From positions 106,672,410 to 106,736,409 of the forward strand of contig CM063284.1 of assembly GCA_032173965.1 (NCBI GenBank): a stretch of 64,000 nucleotides of DNA, given 5' to 3'. Shown here piece after piece: positions 62,701-64,000 of the stretch (positions are counted from its first letter, which is position 1; every line of letters starts with the position of its first letter). This DNA comes from Sitta carolinensis (Eukaryota > Chordata > Aves > Passeriformes > Sittidae). A model generated the notes under the pieces. That model had not been told where the DNA came from. It did no database searches and saw only the letters and a list, made by a program, of their open reading frames with translations. Position numbers and translations under genes: made by a program.

Positions 62701-63141
62701 GAAAGCAGTGAGAGAGCTTTATGGCCACTTCACATAAAAGACGACTTTGCTGGACAAGCAAAATGCTGGGAACAAGCATTTCTTTCAACAGCCACAAGCT
62801 TTCTCCCTATTTTATAACAAAGATCAAGTTACCAATCCAGCGGAAGTTTTCATTAACTAGGAATGGAATACAACAAAATGGAACATAAAAAAAACAACTC
62901 AGTAGTTACTACACATTCCTACCGTGCAGACAGCTTGTGTTAGATGCTTGCATCCCTGACGATGATCATTATTCACTGCATCAGCTCTTTGAAAGAAGAA
63001 GAGGTTTAGTGAAGTGAAGACAGGAATTATTTAAATTGCATTTCAGAAATTTAAACACAGAACTTACTGCCTCCGATACCAGGAAAGCACTCCATGTTCT
63101 AGAACTATCCAGTAAAGTTTCCAACCAAAAAATCGTGAGCT
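6466..63141 (-). CDS. OSBPL1A: OSBPL1A (ORP1), 19 coding exons, 5'-partial
   Basis: Oxysterol-binding protein-related protein 1. In the family the long form is a late-endosomal sterol sensor that binds Rab7 and ER VAP proteins, and the short form is a soluble sterol/phosphoinositide carrier. Exons, in transcript order: 63141-63068, 62986-62923, 61990-61889, 60438-60316, 58335-58254, 55645-55539, 35660-35498, 28702-28546, 23525-23450, 21882-21748, 18870-18773, 18082-17900, 17420-17313, 17219-17130, 16879-16753, 13568-13452, 12176-12053, 10354-10264, 6568-6466. Lengths sum to 2124 nt (707 codons plus TAA) and every phase matches. Domains by partial residue number: PH 1-86, acidic linker about 105-115, helical/coiled coil about 122-225, FFAT-like about 230-240, ORD about 300-700 with EQVSHHPP. 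If the protein matches the human long form (950 aa, from memory), about 243 N-terminal residues (ankyrin repeats, start of PH) lie upstream of the window. No stop or frameshift was seen in the exons. Confidence 0.97.
7009..7062 (-). mobile_element. CR1 3'-end fragment, short
   Basis: The plus-strand text tcatagaattgtagagtgac followed by ctgggttggaaagcacctta is the reverse complement of the diagnostic CR1 3' end. Only about 55 bp are recognisable. Confidence 0.7.
9361..9422. repeat. Poly(A) tract with spaced G
   Basis: About 60 nt of adenine interrupted by single G residues. It produces the artefactual lysine-rich and phenylalanine-rich open frames on the two strands. Confidence 0.95.
10264..10354 (-). 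CDS. OSBPL1A: OSBPL1A exon 18 of window (ORD C-terminal helix)
   Basis: Encodes LASEEKKRLEEKQRTARKNR and SKSEEDWKT, the charged helix near the ORD C-terminus, in which the EEKxRxxRK motif interacts with phosphoinositide in the family. The acceptor is cttcaag and the donor is gttggt. The donor is somewhat weak at +3 to +5. Confidence 0.96.
10355..12052 (-). other. Intron between exons 17 and 18
   Basis: 1.7 kb of unique-looking AT-rich intron. No repeat, exon or regulatory motif was recognised. Confidence 0.8.
12053..12176 (-). CDS. OSBPL1A: OSBPL1A exon 17 of window (ORD)
   Basis: Encodes MYNFTSFAMALNELDKEMES and VIPKTDCRLRPDIRAMENGE then I. It contains the conserved LPxTDSRxRPD-type element (here IPKTDCRLRPD). 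The acceptor is cattttag and the donor is gtaact. Confidence 0.98.
12603..13040 (+). mobile_element. Probable solo LTR of an endogenous retrovirus
   Basis: GC-richer block starting tgttgtggtgtgatc. It shows LTR order on the plus strand: CCAAT-containing hairpin (12636-12693), TATA-like ggttaaaagg (12816-12825), AATAAA (12891-12896) and then a U5-like GC-rich stretch. It is antisense to OSBPL1A. No internal retroviral sequence is adjacent. The right boundary is uncertain and could extend past a second AATAAA at 13123-13128. Confidence 0.5.
12636..12693. repeat. 14-bp perfect inverted repeat
   Basis: Arms cctgccaatcactg (12636-12649) and cagtgattggcagg (12680-12693) are perfect reverse complements with a 30-bp loop. 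Each arm contains a CCAAT/ATTGG box, one per orientation. Confidence 0.95.
13452..13568 (-). CDS. OSBPL1A: OSBPL1A exon 16 of window (ORD)
   Basis: Thirty-nine codons, both ends phase 0: VGNTEESDEMPLPDSESVYV, IPGSVLLWKISPRPPNSAQ. The acceptor is tctttag and the donor is gtcagc. An acidic loop precedes the conserved LLWxIxPRPPNSAQ segment. Confidence 0.97.
13569..16752 (-). other. Intron between exons 15 and 16
   Basis: 3.2 kb. Nothing recognised except a 15-bp imperfect tandem duplication (tctgtaaatgaggta / tctgtaaatgaggca, 15124-15153). Confidence 0.8.
16753..16879 (-). CDS. OSBPL1A: OSBPL1A exon 15 of window (ORD)
   Basis: Encodes KKKLCALYGKWTECLYSVDP and ATFEAYKKNDKKNTEEKKSS then KQ. It has the conserved YGKWTE strand and a lysine-rich loop. 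The acceptor is ttgacag and the donor is gtatta. Confidence 0.97.
17130..17219 (-). CDS. OSBPL1A: OSBPL1A exon 14 of window (ORD)
   Basis: Encodes TGEKCILSFKPCGLFGKELH and KVEGYIQDK. The acceptor is gcctttag and the donor is gtaaca. The LSFKPCGLFG and KVEGYI elements are typical of ORP1/ORP2 ORDs. Confidence 0.97.
17313..17420 (-). CDS. OSBPL1A: OSBPL1A exon 13 of window (ORD)
   Basis: Encodes HNEAYTWTNPTCCVHNIIVG and KLWIEQYGNVEITNH, beta-barrel strands of the ORD. The acceptor is cacttag and the donor is gtaagt. The intron to exon 14 is only 93 bp. Confidence 0.97.
17900..18082 (-). CDS. OSBPL1A: OSBPL1A exon 12 of window (ORD signature)
   Basis: Carries DDLGFRLLSEQVSHHPPISA, the OSBP fingerprint EQVSHHPP at 18031-18054, then FYAEGLNNDFVFHGSIYPKL and KFWGKSVEAEPKGTMTLELL. 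In the family the paired histidines bind the phosphoinositide headgroup. The acceptor is ttttgcag and the donor is gtaagt. Confidence 0.98.
18083..18772 (-). other. Intron between exons 11 and 12
   Basis: 0.7 kb of intron with no recognised element. Confidence 0.8.
18773..18870 (-). CDS. OSBPL1A: OSBPL1A exon 11 of window (ORD)
   Basis: Encodes CVAAFAVSAVASQWERTGKP and FNPLLGETYELIR, with the highly conserved KPFNPLLGETYE ORD motif. The acceptor is tctgagcag and the donor is gtaatg. The acceptor is about 80 bp from the edge of a retroviral LTR at 18951. A good branch-point candidate (tgattaac) survives between them. Confidence 0.97.
18951..19463 (+). mobile_element. ERVL-like LTR, plus orientation
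   Basis: Starts TGTCCTGGTTTCTGCTGGGA and ends ..ctgtgaca, so it has TG...CA ends. TATA box cagtatataaata lies at 19211-19223. It is the same family as the LTR at 21047-21606 but in the opposite orientation. In many bird genomes this LTR family is abundant (knowledge of the family, not checked here). It lies antisense to OSBPL1A, 80 bp upstream of the exon-11 acceptor. Confidence 0.85.
20567..20887 (-). CDS. Intact 106-codon leader ORF of the ERV remnant
   Basis: Starts MFSELGYATSNLLYMFPAAL and is rich in hydrophobic and aromatic residues in its first 70 codons, so it could form membrane segments. It lies between the PBS-like site and gag. I do not recognise a function. It may be open only by chance, since the neighbouring gag is broken. 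Confidence 0.35.
   Translation of the reverse strand: MFSELGYATSNLLYMFPAALFITSGGWVKVSISLYFGTLSYDMIEFLVVPLSWHLYSALPAFPHFGSHLYEAIHSYTFLPFLVREPMNAGDLPSSIIPFSSRLISS
21021..21038 (-). other. Primer-binding-site-like sequence
   Basis: On the minus strand, 8 nt after the LTR end, TGGCACCCCACAAGGAGC resembles a degraded tRNA-Lys-type primer-binding site (the TGGCGCCC core with changes). Confidence 0.4.
21047..21606 (-). mobile_element. ERVL-like LTR, minus orientation
   Basis: Read on the minus strand it starts TGTCCTGGTTTTCACAAGG and ends TTAAACCACAACA. It is the 5' LTR for the leader/gag remnant that follows. It is in the same transcriptional sense as OSBPL1A and ends 142 bp from exon 10. Confidence 0.88.
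21748..21882 (-). CDS. OSBPL1A: OSBPL1A exon 10 of window (ORD)
   Basis: Forty-five codons: ELSKITMPVIFNEPLSFLQR, LTEYMEHTYLIHKASSLSST and TERMQ. The MPVxFNEPLS segment is a conserved ORD element near the ligand tunnel entrance. The acceptor is gcatcag and the donor is gtacgc. An ERVL-like LTR begins only 142 bp downstream in the following intron. Confidence 0.97.
21883..23449 (-). other. Intron between exons 9 and 10
   Basis: 1.6 kb of intron with no recognised repeat or exon. Confidence 0.8.
23450..23525 (-). CDS. OSBPL1A: OSBPL1A exon 9 of window (ORD start)
   Basis: Encodes TSLPSPMFSRNDFSIWSILR then KCIGM, the N-terminal lid and first part of the oxysterol-binding domain. The acceptor is ttccacag and the donor is gtaggt. 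It is short (76 bp), and phase is confirmed on both sides. Confidence 0.95.
23526..28545 (-). other. Intron between exons 8 and 9
   Basis: 5 kb of AT-rich intron. It contains a T-rich tract near 25916-25940 and the 38-bp tandem duplication at 27035-27110. Nothing else was recognised. Confidence 0.8.
27035..27110. repeat. 38-bp imperfect tandem duplication
   Basis: Unit 27035-27072 (tatagtcatttaatcccata...) is repeated at 27073-27110 (tatagccatttagtcacata...) with a few substitutions. Confidence 0.9.
28546..28702 (-). CDS. OSBPL1A: OSBPL1A exon 8 of window; start of short isoform
   Basis: Begins with SESEKSLSGFETSAAYSLED, a Ser/Glu-rich linker, then MDSKNTIPSSMSEEK and SLSNGIKKH. The second Met (ATG 28605-28607) begins MSEEK, the start I recall for human ORP1S; from it the frame is exactly 437 codons to the stop. 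An upstream in-frame ATG at 28635-28637 has purine at -3 and G at +4 and would give 447 residues. The acceptor is ttttgcag and the donor is gtagga. Confidence 0.95.
28703..35497 (-). other. Intron between exons 7 and 8
   Basis: 6.8 kb of intron. It has a TA-rich imperfect palindromic tract at 29866-29905. Open frames of up to 135 codons on the minus strand (30341-30748) show no domain and are interpreted as chance. Confidence 0.75.
29866..29905. repeat. TA-rich microsatellite
   Basis: gtgtatatattatacacagt followed by gtatatatatattatatata. It is self-complementary and hairpin-capable. Confidence 0.9.
35498..35660 (-). CDS. OSBPL1A: OSBPL1A exon 7 of window (coiled coil and FFAT-like motif)
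   Basis: Encodes VRNLKLEHEQEKNKILSEAL, ETLATEHHELEQSLVKGSPP and LSILSEEQFYDAVS. The first part is a heptad-like helix. The end holds an FFAT-like ER/VAP-binding motif whose acidic tail (DSESE) is encoded by the next exon. The acceptor is cttatag and the donor is gtaagt. It has no in-frame ATG, which matters for where a short isoform could start. Confidence 0.96.
39100..39490 (+). other. Unassigned GC-richer block with AATAAA
   Basis: About 390 bp more GC-rich than its surroundings, with AATAAA at 39461-39466 and a ttgcactcacattg tail. It could be part of an old LTR or another repeat. I do not recognise it. Confidence 0.3.
46005..46365 (+). mobile_element. CR1 LINE 3' end, plus strand
   Basis: Contains the CR1 3' segment (caaatatctgaagggaggat, gacagagcactgacacaggc, cttccaacctcaaccatttc) and ends at the diagnostic ttctgtga tail near 46355. 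It is antisense to OSBPL1A. Confidence 0.9.
47248..47259 (+). repeat. Run of 12 G
   Basis: Uninterrupted G homopolymer in intron. Confidence 0.95.
50757..50798. repeat. (TA)n microsatellite
   Basis: About 40 nt of alternating TA with a small AAA interruption. Confidence 0.95.
52895..53695 (-). promoter_or_regulatory. Intronic CpG island, candidate ORP1S promoter
   Basis: About 0.8 kb of very GC- and CpG-rich sequence that starts and stops abruptly inside AT-rich intron. It has a triple GC box (GGGCGGGG repeats, 53149-53167) and many CpGs. On the minus strand there is a consensus splice donor: exon ending ..GCGGCG at 53396 then gtgagc, and a second at 53103 (GCAAG then gtgaag). It lies upstream of exons 7 and 8, where the ORD-only isoform starts, so an alternative non-coding first exon is the simplest reading. 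A divergent non-coding transcript is possible. The promoter role is inferred. Confidence 0.75.
53396..53690 (-). ncRNA. Candidate alternative 5' exon (non-coding)
   Basis: Minus-strand segment of the CpG island ending at the donor CGGCG/gtgagcg (53396/53395). The upstream end is a guess at the island edge. It would splice into exon 7 (35660) or exon 8 (28702). The first in-frame ATG is then in exon 8, because exon 7 has none. Confidence 0.4.
53696..55538 (-). other. Long intron, part 5' of the CpG island
   Basis: 1.8 kb of AT-rich intron immediately upstream (in gene sense) of the CpG island. No repeat was recognised. It would contain distal promoter elements if the island is a promoter. Confidence 0.6.
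55539..55645 (-). CDS. OSBPL1A: OSBPL1A exon 6 of window (helical linker)
   Basis: Encodes ISSPLLQKVDVVSEVSQETC and then EALAECLNLFTKQEG. The acceptor is tttcag at 55646-55651 and the donor is gtatgt. A second AG (ttctgcag) inside the exon, just before KVDVV, could act as an alternative acceptor but would break the phase with exon 5. This is the last exon before the 19.9-kb intron that carries the CpG island. Confidence 0.92.
55646..58253 (-). other. Intron between exons 5 and 6
   Basis: 2.6 kb of intron with no recognised element. Confidence 0.8.
58254..58335 (-). CDS. OSBPL1A: OSBPL1A exon 5 of window (helical linker)
   Basis: Encodes KAQACQQRLSKEVSDFLAM and VKSLDATK, a charged amphipathic segment compatible with coiled coil. 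The acceptor is tttcag and the donor is gtaaaa. It ends with one base of a Gly codon completed by the next exon. It corresponds to the segment between PH and FFAT that is present only in the long form. Confidence 0.93.
58805..59280 (-). mobile_element. CR1 LINE 3' end, minus strand (first)
   Basis: The plus strand reads tagaatggtttgggttggaa then gggaccttaaagatcaccta, the reverse complement of a CR1 3' terminus. It is followed by ccactgagcacttccaggga and the typical ctcctctggatctgctccaa stretch. It is cut off where the next CR1 tail begins. Confidence 0.9.
59281..59650 (-). mobile_element. CR1 LINE 3' end, minus strand (second)
   Basis: Begins with the tail repeat agaatcacagaatcacaagg, then ttggaagagacctccaagat, and extends through catccagggatggtgactcc to ggcttcaagtgcattgct. 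It is in the same orientation as the element before it and directly abuts it. Confidence 0.88.
60316..60438 (-). CDS. OSBPL1A: OSBPL1A exon 4 of window (PH helix, acidic linker)
   Basis: Forty-one codons. SWLEAIEDHSAYSTHYCTQ closes the PH domain. It is followed by the acidic, serine-rich stretch LSSDDEDDA and then VTDLQDTLK, which starts the helical linker. The acceptor is ttcgcag and the donor is gtatgt; both ends are phase 0. The acidic stretch is probably a flexible, possibly phosphorylated linker (inference). Confidence 0.94.
60439..61888 (-). other. Intron between exons 3 and 4
   Basis: 1.45 kb, one third of it CR1. The remainder has no recognised element. Confidence 0.8.
60865..61385 (-). 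mobile_element. CR1 LINE 3' end, minus strand (third)
   Basis: The plus strand reads gttcctctgaaggtcatcta then gtccaacccctctactcaag, followed by ggagattccacaactgctct and ggacacagcactccagctgc: a 5'-truncated CR1 copy in the same orientation as the gene. Confidence 0.88.
61889..61990 (-). CDS. OSBPL1A: OSBPL1A exon 3 of window (PH domain)
   Basis: Thirty-four in-phase codons containing VKSTDSCFFSVRCFDDTVHR and FKIPKNSLPSQTRE, the last PH beta-strands. The acceptor is ctctag and the donor is gtaata. The following exon begins with SWLEAI, the C-terminal PH helix with its characteristic tryptophan. Confidence 0.93.
61991..62922 (-). other. Intron between exons 2 and 3
   Basis: 0.9 kb of intron with no recognised element. 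Confidence 0.8.
62923..62986 (-). CDS. OSBPL1A: OSBPL1A exon 2 of window (PH domain)
   Basis: Encodes ADAVNNDHRQGCKHLTQAVCT, the middle of the PH domain. The acceptor is tttcaaag and the donor is gtagga. It is separated from the previous exon by only an 81-bp intron. Phase continuity (one base completes Gln, then 21 codons) supports the boundaries. Confidence 0.9.
63068..63141 (-). CDS. OSBPL1A: OSBPL1A exon 1 of window (PH domain core)
   Basis: Translates to SSRFFGWKLYWIVLEHGVLS followed by WYRRQ, a typical PH-domain beta-strand pair. The acceptor is ccttttag and the donor is gtaagt. It starts in phase 0 and ends after two bases of a Gln codon. Being internal to the PH domain, it cannot be the first exon, so the gene continues beyond the right edge of the window. 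Confidence 0.93.
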
Positions 63142-64000
63142 CTAAAAGGGAAAAAAAAAAAAGGCCAGGTAAGCTTAACAGACAGCTCAGTGTGCAGCTG
63201 CAGTGTGAACTGCAGAACTGAGTTCTGGATAATAGGAGCCTGAGGCAAGAGATCATGAAGTGGCAATGACCTTTGCTTAGCCAAGGGCACAGGGACTTGT
63301 GGTGTCAAGAGCCAAGGGCCCAGCAGGAAGACCCAGACTTTCACACACTTAAGACTGCAAGGGCAGAAAAACCCAGGGGTTCCTTTGTTCAGGTACCTCC
63401 TCAGAGGCACCAGCTCAAGCTGCTATTTTCTTACTGCACCACCATAAAAGTAAGGACCCAAACATCTACGACTCAGCCATGGGAAACCAAAGGTCAAGCT
63501 GGTAAGGCAACCTTGGCTGGCTGAGTGAGGTGAATTTAGGGAGCCAAGCTGGGCACCCATCAACTCACTGGAGCCACCAACTACAAAGGGGCTTTGGTCC
63601 CAGCAGTTAAAAGCCTCTGGTGGAAGAAGCGTGACGGACAGAGTGACTCCTGCACAGCCAGGCAGAGAAGCTTCCTTAACACTTAAAACTAGCAAACATA
63701 ATAAAAACCTTTTAGGCTCTGCATATCCTGACAATCACAGGAACCTGAGAGTATTTTAACAATTCCAGCACTACTCCTGTTTTTGGAACCACCTATAAAA
63801 GTTGAGCCTGCTATTAAGTAAGAACTGAAATACTAAAATGCTCCATTTTTTAATATTACAGGAATTGCTGGGCACTACACAATTCTATTTTATAAAATCC
63901 AATGAGAAACAAAACACATTGAGATATCAAACTACAATATTTTATCTTTCTCAAGCTTTAGTATGCAGTTCTCATTCAAGAACAGTTCATTATATCACAA
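63142..64000 (-). other. Intron upstream of first visible PH exon
   Basis: No further PH or ankyrin exon is recognisable before the window ends. 63240-63700 is GC-richer than the rest and could be an unassigned old repeat. Confidence 0.6.

Overview
This is a vertebrate, almost certainly avian, genomic window. The evidence is several CR1 LINE fragments with the bird-type 3' tail, ERVL-like LTRs of a kind widespread in birds, and one multi-exon gene with consensus GT-AG introns. No bacterial-type operon, tRNA, rRNA or CRISPR array was seen.

The window is dominated by one minus-strand gene, OSBPL1A (oxysterol-binding protein-related protein 1, ORP1). I placed 19 coding exons between 63141 and 6466. 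They join without any phase conflict into a 707-codon open frame plus TAA, with the splice acceptor and donor readable at every junction. The frame begins inside the PH domain. It continues through the PH C-terminal helix, an acidic linker, a helical/coiled-coil segment, an FFAT-like motif and a complete oxysterol-binding (ORD) domain with the family signature EQVSHHPP. It ends in the C-terminal ...NLPDIY. The ankyrin repeats and the start of the PH domain of the long form (ORP1L) must lie beyond position 64000. The 3'UTR runs to about 5395, with poly(A) signals at 6338-6343 and 5417-5422.

The 19.9-kb intron at 35661-55538 holds a strong isolated CpG island at about 52895-53695. It has GC boxes and, on the minus strand, a consensus splice donor at 53396. 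It is the best candidate for the internal promoter of the short ORD-only form (ORP1S). Counting from the exon-8 ATG at 28605-28607 gives exactly 437 codons, the length I recall for human ORP1S. A second in-frame ATG with better context lies 30 nt upstream.

Layout: 1-5395 is downstream flank with a CR1 reverse-transcriptase remnant on the minus strand, a weak plus-strand CABYR-like remnant and a poly(A) tract. 5395-6568 is the 3'UTR and last exon. 6569-23525 holds exons 9-18, with a probable solo LTR near 12600-13040 and an unusual inverted pair of ERVL LTRs around a minus-strand leader and gag remnant (18951-21606). 23526-35497 is mostly AT-rich intron with exons 7 and 8 at its edges. 35661-55538 is the CpG-island intron. 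55539-63141 holds exons 1-6 with three more CR1 fragments. The rest is intron with microsatellites and short tandem duplications.
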